DNA of 46,684 nucleotides from CAYNFH01 sp964396385. Its GTDB lineage: Bacteria; Armatimonadota; Chthonomonadetes; Chthonomonadales; CAJBBX01. A model generated the notes under the pieces. It worked only from the letters and a program-made list of their open reading frames with translations. It ran no database searches and was not told the origin of the DNA. Location of the stretch: contig CAYNFH010000022.1 in assembly GCA_964396385.1 (NCBI GenBank), positions 1 through 46,684 on the forward strand, given 5' to 3'. Below, in pieces: positions 38,610 through 45,605 of this stretch (positions within the stretch are counted from its first letter, which is position 1; every line of letters starts with the position of its first letter). Made by a program: the position numbers and the translations under genes.

Positions 38610-40067
38610 CTAGAACTCGTGGAGATGGATCGGCCTCAAGTCGGTCGGAGCCGCCCTTCCGGATAGCATCGCGGACTGAGCGACACACCGGAGGCCCAAG
38701 ACGTACAAAGCCCAGACAAGCTGCGTGGACAGCTTGGGGCTCCGGTAATCTGCTCGACTCCCATGCAGGATTGGATTCCTGTCTCGCGCCAGACTGATGA
38801 GAAAGCCATCCTTCAGATGGAGCAGCATGGAGTCGTCCGTTGGAACGTGGTGATTGAGCTTCGCGACGAGGCCCTGGAAGGGCCGGAGTTTGCCCGTAGT
38901 ATCTCTGAAATGGGGTTTGCCCCGATACAGCACTGCTTCCCGCCGGATGTACAGAGCTTCTGTGAGGACCCCTTCGACCTGTGACAGGAGTGCCGGTACC
39001 GACAGATAGAAGTCCTTATCGCGGTGCGCTCTAAGCGCAGCCTGGACCGCGGGCCATCGCCGCCGTAGCGAGGGAAACGATAGAAAGACGGTCGCCATCT
39101 CCGCTTCAAACGCTGGCAACGAGGTCAGCCAGTGCAGCTTCCTCGTGAGCAGCGCGCTTCTTGTCTGTTCCGGCTTGTTCAGAAGGGACAACAACCATTC
39201 CGGAGAGACGAAGCTGAGCAAGAATCGAAAGCCAGCGTCCTCCAGGGCATCACTGCCTCTTCCAACCATCTCCAGGAACGTGGACAGCCGCACCGCATGT
39301 TCGATTGCTGGCGCGGAGAAGAACGTTGGCAATCCGGGCAAGGCAGCCCTTCCAGCCGCTAACGCGAGGCTCCCAACGCGATGAAGTTTGGCGACGCTTT
39401 CGTCCCACGCCGACATTCGAGCGACGGCTTCACTGAACACCATGACGGGCGATGGACGCAAGAGCATACGGCTGCTGTATGAGAGGATGGAATGCTGGGA
39501 CGCAAGAGCAGCAGCCCGTGAGAAGGTGTTATCCTGAAGGATCGACAGTTGCGACAGTGCGGTCATCCGGCTGACCAGCCGCGGTATGGCGGTCCACTCC
39601 CTTACGAGCCGGGAAATCTCGAAGAAGGGCTCAACCTCCCTCTGGAACCGCCGGTGGTACTTCTCTACGTATGCATCCAGAACGGCCCGGAACGCAGCAA
39701 ATCCCGTAATCGAGGTGTGTTCCTGAATGGGCTCGACATTCAGGTTCGCAGACCAAGCCTGGCAAACGCGGATGAGTAGACTGTCGGGCCATGAACAGAC
39801 CTCCTCCTCTGACTGTATGGGGCGTGCCAGGTGGGCATGAATGACTCGTACGGCAAAATCGCGGTCCGAGCATGCCTCTGCCAACCACGCAGCGAGCCCT
39901 TCAAGCTCTCCGAACCAGAGCCGATCTAAGCGTATCCTGCCGTAGCGGTGGCTCCGCACTTGGACTGGCTTCGGGAGCCGGAGACGGGTCGGGTCTATTC
40001 GTTTGTGTCGAAGTTCTTTCACAATGTCCCTTGCCCAGCACTCCCCTTGATCCAGCCGGGGATGCAT
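38610..40067 (-). CDS. Protein with C-terminal HEPN-like RxxxxH motif
   Basis: A 485-residue protein, the only island gene on the minus strand. The C-terminal segment DFYLSVPALLSQVEGVLTE ... LARDRNPILHGSR contains Arg430-Asn-Pro-Ile-Leu-His435, the Rx4-6H signature of HEPN ribonucleases, in a helical context. HEPN domains are common in toxin-antitoxin, abortive-infection and CRISPR systems. The N-terminal 350 residues are mostly helical and unrecognised, with many Trp and Arg. I infer an RNase-type effector. The TAG stop is taken as real, since the open frame beyond it lies only over the opposite-strand zinc-ribbon gene. Start at ATG 40067 is tentative. Confidence 0.65.
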   Translation of the reverse strand: MHPRLDQGECWARDIVKELRHKRIDPTRLRLPKPVQVRSHRYGRIRLDRLWFGELEGLAAWLAEACSDRDFAVRVIHAHLARPIQSEEEVCSWPDSLLIRVCQAWSANLNVEPIQEHTSITGFAAFRAVLDAYVEKYHRRFQREVEPFFEISRLVREWTAIPRLVSRMTALSQLSILQDNTFSRAAALASQHSILSYSSRMLLRPSPVMVFSEAVARMSAWDESVAKLHRVGSLALAAGRAALPGLPTFFSAPAIEHAVRLSTFLEMVGRGSDALEDAGFRFLLSFVSPEWLLSLLNKPEQTRSALLTRKLHWLTSLPAFEAEMATVFLSFPSLRRRWPAVQAALRAHRDKDFYLSVPALLSQVEGVLTEALYIRREAVLYRGKPHFRDTTGKLRPFQGLVAKLNHHVPTDDSMLLHLKDGFLISLARDRNPILHGSRADYRSPKLSTQLVWALYVLGLRCVAQSAMLSGRAAPTDLRPIHLHEF

Positions 40068-40167
40068 ATTCTACCACCTATCTCTTCCGCGAATGCACGT
40101 AATGGTGGACGCCCGGCGGGTAGAATCCTGCAGGCCGCGGAATGCTCGAAGGGCGTGGGAAAGCAAA

Positions 40168-40563
40168 ATGTCATCAACTTCCAAGAAGGGGCTATTGGTG
40201 GAACAGGTGGTCGCGAAGCTGCACGAGGCACCAGGGGTGAGGGTCCAAACGCGAGTCAAACTTGCTCCGGCTCGAAGTCCGGGTGGGAGGCCAAGGGAGA
40301 TTGACATTCTCTTGACCTCGGAGGTTGCCGGATACGAAGTGCGGATCGCCGTGGAGTGCAAGAACGAGGACAAGCGAATCGAGGCACCAGCCATCGATGC
40401 CTTCGTTGGCAAACTGAAGTATATCGGCGTCCCTGTCCAGCATGGAATCTTCGTTGCTTCACGGGGGTTCACGAAGGGTGCACAGGAGCGAGCCGACGAA
40501 GCCGGTATCAGGCTTTTCACATTGACCGGGCTCACGTCTGACCGCCTGGCGGTCGCAGTATAG
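40168..40563 (+). CDS. Mrr-like restriction endonuclease domain, N-terminal half (ends at in-frame TAG)
   Basis: This 131-residue frame encodes a PD-(D/E)xK nuclease domain of the Mrr_cat type. REIDILL supplies the first acidic residue, and VRIAVECKNEDKRIEAPAIDAF gives the ExK part and the family's IDAF helix (quoted in two overlapping pieces: AVECKNEDK and APAIDAFVGKL). GIFVASRGFTKGAQERA follows. Mrr-type enzymes cleave modified or foreign DNA. The frame ends LTSDRLAVAV at a TAG (40561-40563) and continues open in the same frame into the next feature. The ATG at 40168 is chosen, as upstream in-frame residues look non-coding. Confidence 0.8.
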   Translation: MSSTSKKGLLVEQVVAKLHEAPGVRVQTRVKLAPARSPGGRPREIDILLTSEVAGYEVRIAVECKNEDKRIEAPAIDAFVGKLKYIGVPVQHGIFVASRGFTKGAQERADEAGIRLFTLTGLTSDRLAVAV

Positions 40564-40647
40564 GAGGCGTTCCAATCGATCATCTACCTCTTCCTCCAGG
40601 TCGGCGACGTTAAGCTGCACTACTCGCCGCCCCTGGAAACGCCCCTC

Positions 40648-41358
40648 GTGCCTGCCTTTACCAACAGTGAGGGCCAGGTAACCGGCACCTGCTTCGACCC
40701 GATTTGGGTAGCCTGGACTTCCGGCCTGCTCCCGACCGAGCTAGGCGAACATGAAGTGGACCTGGAGCTAAAGAACGGATGGGGCCATGAAGTCGATGGC
40801 GCCTATCGGGCTGTCACATCGCTCTCTGCCAAAGTGCGGGTCGTCGCCCTGGTACTCACCTACCAGGGGCAGTACGTGGAGCATTCCCTCCTTCATCCCT
40901 CTTCCCAAACAGTCGAGAAGTGGAGGGTCGATGCCCGATTCGACATACCGGGCCTACCAATCACCACAACCCAGGTCGCGACTGAGGACGAACTACAGAG
41001 ACACTTCCAAGCCATTCAAGGGCTGCGCATGATCACGGGACGGGTGCTGCTGCCGCGGATCGACGTGTTCACGCGGTTCGGGAATATGTTCTGGCCCCCC
41101 AGCGATAAGAGTGCGGAGAAGATGAGATTGTTCAGCGAAGCCCTGAACAAGACAGGCAACATCGATCCCGAGATTCTCGGTGGTCGGCCCATAGATGAGC
41201 GAAACGTTGAGACCATCTTTGAGCCCGTATGGGGCGACTACCCTGTTCGTATCCTTGGTCGCACCGGAACGGAGGAGGACCCAGGCACGGAGACCGAATC
41301 ACCGCCCGAGCCGGAGTCTGGGCTGAATGGAAAGGTTGGCCCTCAACCAAAGGGTTAA
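40648..41358 (+). CDS. C-terminal half of the Mrr-like protein, after the TAG
   Basis: The reading frame of the nuclease continues without shift after the TAG at 40561. The first residues, EAFQSIIYLFLQVGDVKL, look like normal protein and lie before any good start codon, so this is the same gene. The first possible start is GTG 40648, which would drop 28 such residues. AGGAGG lies across the TAG itself (40562-40567) but no start codon follows at proper distance. The downstream domain is unrecognised, about 230 residues, with TGTCFDPIWVAW and an acidic tail. If translated through, the whole protein would be about 396 residues. Confidence 0.65.
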   Translation: MPAFTNSEGQVTGTCFDPIWVAWTSGLLPTELGEHEVDLELKNGWGHEVDGAYRAVTSLSAKVRVVALVLTYQGQYVEHSLLHPSSQTVEKWRVDARFDIPGLPITTTQVATEDELQRHFQAIQGLRMITGRVLLPRIDVFTRFGNMFWPPSDKSAEKMRLFSEALNKTGNIDPEILGGRPIDERNVETIFEPVWGDYPVRILGRTGTEEDPGTETESPPEPESGLNGKVGPQPKG

Positions 41359-41375
41359 GGAGGAGACCACTCGAT

Positions 41376-41807
41376 ATGAGCGACTTTGTCATGAGCCCGG
41401 AGCAGCGGGGCGAAATATCAGTAGACGATCTGGCTCGGCTCATCCTAAAGGTGTTGCAGTACAACCGGGCCGCGAAGGCCAAGGGGCAGTTCCTCCCGTA
41501 TGGCGAAGGTGCACTCGGCAACATTGAGTGGTATGAGTTCTGTGGGGGATCGCGGCTTGCGCCGCCGGAAGAGGGGTTCCACCTCAAATTCGCAGAAGCG
41601 AAGCAGAAGCTTTACTCTGAGGGGTTCATCGTCCCCGACCCCACCCAGAGGTCGGACGAGTACTGTGTTCTCACCACGAGGGGCCGAGCAGCCGACACCA
41701 AGCAGCCGATCATAGGAGTCACAGATGCGTCGGGCTTCGTGGGCGCAATCGAGGAAGACGCGGGCACCCTCGATCCCGTAGTCCGCAGCTATGTGGAGGA
41801 AGCATAG
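41376..41807 (+). CDS. Island protein of unknown family, N-terminal half (ends at in-frame TAG)
   Basis: A 143-residue frame starting at ATG 41376 with AAGGAGGAG about 10 bases upstream, 17 bases after the Mrr-like gene. It has a helical N-terminus (ISVDDLARLILKVLQYNRAA), a segment with EWYEFCGGSRLAPPEEG, and a winged-helix-like part (KLYSEGFIVPDPTQRSDEYC, VLTTRGRA). It ends SYVEEA at TAG 41805-41807, and the same frame stays open beyond. I cannot name the family. Position and coupling suggest it works with the endonuclease. Confidence 0.65.
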   Translation: MSDFVMSPEQRGEISVDDLARLILKVLQYNRAAKAKGQFLPYGEGALGNIEWYEFCGGSRLAPPEEGFHLKFAEAKQKLYSEGFIVPDPTQRSDEYCVLTTRGRAADTKQPIIGVTDASGFVGAIEEDAGTLDPVVRSYVEEA

Positions 41808-41840
41808 AGGGCGGCGGAGCATAATCTCTGGCTTTCGAGC

Positions 41841-42203
41841 GTGTTTATGCTGGGTGCAGCTTCAGAACGGCTACTGCATGTGCTCGGCGACCACATCGAG
41901 CACCTCCTTGGCGACCCGGCGGAGAGCGCGAAGCTGGCCCAGATAACAAAGGTGCGCCAACTGAAGGAGTGGATCGTCGGACATCTCCCGGCCCTTCGGA
42001 GGAAGTACCCGACCCACAAGGACGCGTTTACAGATGTTGCCGACAAGCTGGAGACCCTGTTCACGCTGTATCGGTACAAGCGGAACGAGGTCGGGCACCC
42101 CCGCGAAACGCCGCACAATCCGGATGTGAACCAGATCAGGGCGATGCTGTTGAGCTTCGGCGGTTACGCGAAGGCTGTAGCCGACATTATGAGCACACCA
42201 TAA
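41841..42203 (+). CDS. C-terminal half of the same island protein, after the TAG
   Basis: The frame of the previous gene continues directly after TAG 41805: RAAEHNLWLSSVFMLGAASE, then helical sequence to TAA 42203. The eleven codons between TAG and the first possible start (GTG 41841) already fit the pattern, which resembles the helical end of proteins with an EA...LGAASE motif. This argues for one original 274-residue protein interrupted once. It ends with RYKRNEVGHPRE, whose RNEVGH is an Rx4H HEPN-like motif. No ribosome-binding site sits near 41841. Confidence 0.65.
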   Translation: MFMLGAASERLLHVLGDHIEHLLGDPAESAKLAQITKVRQLKEWIVGHLPALRRKYPTHKDAFTDVADKLETLFTLYRYKRNEVGHPRETPHNPDVNQIRAMLLSFGGYAKAVADIMSTP

Positions 42204-42319
42204 CGTCCCCTGCCAGACGTTGCGGAGCCATCCCGCGGGGTACATGCCTCCGGCACACCCAAGAATTTGGTGTTCCGCGAGCACTTGGGGCGCACACTGC
42301 TGCCCCTGAAAGGGAAAGT

Positions 42320-42610
42320 GTGGTGACACCTCAACAAGGAGTTGCAGCCGACGTTTGTGACCGATGCCTCACGCGGGGCACATGGATTCTTACCGAGCAG
42401 CCGAGTTCCTCGGAATACCGCGTAGAGTGCCGATCCTGTGGGAATTGGTGGCACGTCAACCACTGCCACAGGTGCAAAGGGTATATCGACAGGCGATATT
42501 GCGATACGTGCTACGACAGGGATAGACCCGGCGCAACCTGCGGGATATTGGAGGGATGCCAGTGGGGCATTTGCCCCTTTTGCAACGCGTGCAGGCCCTC
42601 CGATCGGTAG
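42320..42610 (+). CDS. Small multi-cysteine zinc-ribbon protein, 96 aa
   Basis: A cysteine-rich protein with about six C-x2-C or C-x4-C pairs: VCDRCLTRG, ECRSCGNWW, HCHRCKGYI, RYCDTCYDR, and ICPFCNAC near the end. It should bind two or three zinc ions. It resembles the second ribbon of the 38087 protein only in type. The GTG at 42320 (or 42323) follows GAAAGGGAAA. It is the last gene of the island before the truncated thioesterase copy. Function unknown; nucleic-acid or protein binding is likely. Confidence 0.65.
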   Translation: MVTPQQGVAADVCDRCLTRGTWILTEQPSSSEYRVECRSCGNWWHVNHCHRCKGYIDRRYCDTCYDRDRPGATCGILEGCQWGICPFCNACRPSDR

Positions 42611-42741
42611 ACAGGGCCCCCGATTTGCCTTCGGGCTCAGTGTCACGCCTGGACTTGAGAATGCGTCCCGCAGCGGACTATTCGGGCTTACGTATAGCCA
42701 ACCTCAGCCTGCCCGTGTTGTCAAGTGAGCAGACGATCCAG

Positions 42742-43095
42742 ATGCGGGTAGTACACCACGCCAACTATCTGGTCTGGTTCGAGTACGCCCGCACGGAGTT
42801 CTGCCGCAAGTACGGCATCGACTACTCCGCCATGGAGGCCGAGGGGCTCTTCATGCCCATCGTGGAGGCCCGACTCCGCTACCGCCAGCCCGCCCGGTAC
42901 GACGATCTCGTGACCATCCGCGCGGAGGTGACAGAGCGGACCAAACGTACCCTGCGCATCCAGTACCGGGTCACCCGCGGCGAGGACCTGCTGGCGGAAG
43001 GCGAGACGCTCCAGATGCTGGTGGACTCCCAGAACCGCCCCCGCTCCTTCCCGCCGGACGTCGCTGCCCGCTTCGACGGTGAGGTGGCACCTTAG
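42742..43095 (+). pseudogene. Second, N-terminally truncated copy of the YbgC-type thioesterase
   Basis: From QMRVVHHANYL onward it matches the gene at 36049 almost residue for residue; I count about 21 base differences over some 330 bases, with only two amino-acid changes before the tails diverge. The first 13 residues are gone, including FRVRYAETD and the catalytic Asp (replaced by Ile in SEQTIQMR). The tail ends RFDGEVAP, different from the first copy. Upstream in-frame sequence is unrelated. It is probably inactive and marks the right border of the island. Confidence 0.8.
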
Positions 43096-43296
43096 GTGAG
43101 AGGCTTGTTGCCCCAGGGTGACCTGCCCGTCACCCTCGGCATCGGCCAACTCTACACCCTTACTGCGCTTATTGCGCTTACCGCGCAAAACGAGAATCCT
43201 GCCCCTGTTGAGTTTGGAACGGAGGCTGCGGACCCTTTACCGCGCTTACCGCGCAAGACCGGAGTCCTGCCCGGCTGAGACTGGAACGGGGGCTGC

Positions 43297-43955
43297 GGCC
43301 CCCTTATTACGCTTTCTTCGCTTTTTACGCAACCTCTACCCATTACCGCGCATACGCCCCGCCGACCAGTTGGAGAGGCAGGTCCGAATCCCGCGCCACC
43401 GCTCCTCCAACATCGCCTGATTTCGCCAATCTTCAATCTGTGATCGCGATCTCAAATTGGCACTCTCAGTCCTAATCAACATCTACCACGCGCGGGGGGT
43501 GAATCCAGGCCGCCGCGGGCGGCTAGACGCCCCGGAGCGCAGGTTAGTCCCGCCATAGCCGGCCAGCAGCCCGCCCACATGAGTCTTCTAAGAGCCTGTC
43601 AATCTGCATGCCGGCAGCAACGCTGTACGCGTGGCAGCAGCCGCCTGGAGCACTCTGCCTCTCCTCCTGTCAATGTAGTCTGTAGCGCCGCACGCGGGGC
43701 AGCAGCCGGCCCGCGGGAACTGTCCCGAAGGGACGGTCGCGGTTCCGGCAATGCCCTGCGAAGCCCGCGAAGCGGCTCGTTATGAGTGGAGCCTGAGGGG
43801 GCGAATGTAGCCCCATCAGCGGGAGCCCGAGGGCAGAGCCCTCGGAACCGGACCGGGAATCAGGTGCACGAGGGCAGCGCCCTCGGAAGCCGCACCCTTA
43901 TTACGCTTTCTTCACTTTTTTCGCAGCCTCTGCCCATTACCGCACAACACCCCGA
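43297..43955. repeat. Direct repeat pair of about 60 bp
   Basis: 43297-43357 and 43896-43955 are close copies, sharing CCCTTATTACGCTTTCTTC, then a GC-poor stretch, CCTCTGCCCATTACCGC or its variant, and CCCC. They lie 599 bases apart in the same orientation. Confidence 0.7.
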
Positions 43956-44040
43956 TGGCCAACCACATCGGTAAATCGGGCACCGCCGCTCCACTTTACA
44001 ATTTGAGACAACGATCTCACTTCCCCCTCTCCGGAATCCG

Positions 44041-44070
44041 CTCTCTCGACTCTCGACTCTCGACTCTGCC
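44041..44070. repeat. CTCTCGA tandem repeat
   Basis: About three copies of a CTCTCGA unit, related to the CTCACGA units inside apbE. CCGGAATCCGC lies just upstream (44031-44041), matching the centre motif of the other repeats. Confidence 0.75.
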
Positions 44071-44072
44071 TC

Positions 44073-44222
44073 AACTTGGCGCCACCGCGCCATTTTGACC
44101 CCACTGCCCCAGGAGGCATCCCCTCCGGCAAGTGGAACACGCTGCCTGCCGCCGCGACCACCGCTCCCACGGCTCAGTACCAGCAGTGGTTCCCCTGGAC
44201 AGACGGCCAGGAGAGCTGGTAA
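44073..44222 (+). pseudogene. Possible 3' remnant of a lost gene
   Basis: A frame ending at TAA 44220-44222 encodes the protein-like tail GGIPSGKWNTLPAAATTAPT and AQYQQWFPWTDGQESW but has no start; upstream it merges into the CTCTCGA repeat. Trp-rich composition unlike random repeat translation suggests the end of a deleted gene, perhaps an exported protein. Family unknown. Confidence 0.35.
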
Positions 44223-44279
44223 CCTGCTCCAGTGAGTCATAATGAATGAGCGCAGTCAGGAGTCCGCGCTCATTCAGCT

Positions 44280-45071
44280 ATGGCGCCACTCGATCCCCGT
44301 ATCACAGCCGCGTTTGACGATGGCTTCGACCTGGCTGCACACACCGTGTGCGCGGCCTACATGGGCAGCCACTCGCACAACACCTACGTCCCCAAGGACG
44401 ACCCCAAGAGCATCGACGATACGGACATTATGTGCGTCGCGGTGCCGCCTCCACGTTTCAGCATCGGCCTGAAGCAATGGGAACACTGGACGCTCCAGGA
44501 GGAGGAGCTCGATGTGGTCGTCTACTCACTCCACAAGTTTGTCGGCCTGCTGTTGAAGGGAAACCCCAACGTGGTCGGCCTCCTCTGGCTGCGCCCGGAG
44601 CACTACATCTACCTCCATCCCGCCTTCGCCGTGCTGCGCGAGGAGCGAGACGTGTTCAGCAGCCGGGCCGCGTACCACGCCTTTGCGGGGTACGCCAGCG
44701 CGCAGGTGCAGAAGATAGAGAGCGGAGCATTCAAGGGATACATGGGCGCCAAGCGCAAAGCGCTGGTGGAGAAGCACGGATACGATGCCAAGATGGCCGC
44801 CCACGCCATCCGGCTGCTCCGGATGGCAGTGGAGTTCCTGGACTCGGGAGAGCTTCAGGTGTACCGTGTGGAAGACGCGGAAGAGATCCGGGCTATCAAG
44901 CGTGGTGAATGGTCGCTGGAGAGGATACAGCAGGAAGCGGAAGAGGGATTCTCGCGCGCTCGCAGCGCGGTCGACCTCTCACCGCTGCCCGAGCGGCCGG
45001 ACTTCGTCCGCGCAGAGCAGCTCCTCCTTGACATCACATTCGCCGTGTGGCGGGAGAATGGGGAAGCGTAA
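44280..45071 (+). CDS. DNA polymerase beta superfamily nucleotidyltransferase
   Basis: A 263-residue predicted nucleotidyltransferase of the COG3541 type. The signature YMGSHSHNTYVPKDD leads to SIDDTDIMCVAV; Asp47 and Asp49 (the pair in DDTD) and Asp78 in EEELDVVVYSLHKF fit the metal-binding triad. NPNVVGLLWL follows. A C-terminal helical region (GYMGAKRKALVEKHGYDAKM) is shared by the family. Substrate unknown; such proteins may modify RNA or proteins with nucleotides. The start at ATG 44280 is the first in frame. Confidence 0.85.
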   Translation: MAPLDPRITAAFDDGFDLAAHTVCAAYMGSHSHNTYVPKDDPKSIDDTDIMCVAVPPPRFSIGLKQWEHWTLQEEELDVVVYSLHKFVGLLLKGNPNVVGLLWLRPEHYIYLHPAFAVLREERDVFSSRAAYHAFAGYASAQVQKIESGAFKGYMGAKRKALVEKHGYDAKMAAHAIRLLRMAVEFLDSGELQVYRVEDAEEIRAIKRGEWSLERIQQEAEEGFSRARSAVDLSPLPERPDFVRAEQLLLDITFAVWRENGEA

Positions 45072-45200
45072 ATGGGTAAATGGGAAAATCTGTGTACTTT
45101 CCTCAGACTCCCCCAGAATTGGCGGGGGGTGCCCAGGCGCGCCACCGGTCCGAGCGCCTGGGAGGGGCTTCTGGGCGTACACCCTTTTACCCATTTACTC
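45067..45200. repeat. Composite repeat: GGGTAAAT arms around a CTCCCCCAG core
   Basis: The arms (45067-45097 and 45177-45200) match the GGGTAAAT family. The core contains ACTCCCCCAGAATTGG, GGGGTGCCCAGG and CACCGGTCCGAGCGCCTGGG, shared with the repeat at 28455-28583. The left arm overlaps the nucleotidyltransferase stop. Confidence 0.85.
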
Positions 45201-45205
45201 CGCAC

Positions 45206-45421
45206 TTACGCCGCGCGCGTTCCGATCAGCTTGTCGGCGCACTGCGGGCAGTAGTGCCGGTCCTCATATACGCCGGAGACGAACACCCATCCCGCCGAGG
45301 GAGAGGATCCTTGCGAAGCCCGGCTAGAGGGGACGGACTGCATCGACAACGGCACGGACAGTTTCTCGCCGCAGTCGGCGCTGTCACAGGTAATTGTCTT
45401 CGAACGTGTATCCAGGCTCAT
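45206..45421 (-). CDS. Small zinc-ribbon-like protein, 71 aa
   Basis: A short protein with two cysteine pairs, TCDSADCGEKL near the start and YCPQCADKL near the end, separated by about 40 residues, which would form one zinc site. The ATG at 45421 has GGAGGAG 6-8 bases upstream; the frame is open 18 codons further but without such a signal. The middle part, SSRASQGSSPSAGWVFVSGV, looks flexible. No family or function assigned. Confidence 0.65.
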   Translation of the reverse strand: MSLDTRSKTITCDSADCGEKLSVPLSMQSVPSSRASQGSSPSAGWVFVSGVYEDRHYCPQCADKLIGTRAA

Positions 45422-45605
45422 ATTTCTCCTCCGTCTTGATCGTGCCGGCCAGACAACCGATGTGCAGCAGGCCATGTGCCAGTGCGAGACGGCAATTCTG
45501 CGTGATTCGGTCCGGATGAGATGTGGTCGAGATTCGTTCGCCGAAGCGGCGGAGGGGCCGGACGCGTAGTAATAAGACGGAGATCATCTGAGGAGGTTCC
45601 CCAGC

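Larger units (their letters stand above)
43096..44279. other. 1.2 kb gene-poor spacer with repeat debris
   Basis: No convincing gene is present. It contains ACCGCGCAA-like tandem runs (43170-43260), a duplicated stretch of about 60 bp (see below), two GAGGGC-AG-GCCCTC-type hairpins near 43826 and 43870, a CTCTCGA tandem run and a coding remnant at the right end. It looks like a region where mobile and repeat DNA accumulated and decayed. Confidence 0.6.

Noticed and set aside
36500..42700. Prophage
   Set aside because: No capsid, terminase, portal, tail, lysis or integrase gene is present; only regulator and nuclease-type genes are seen.
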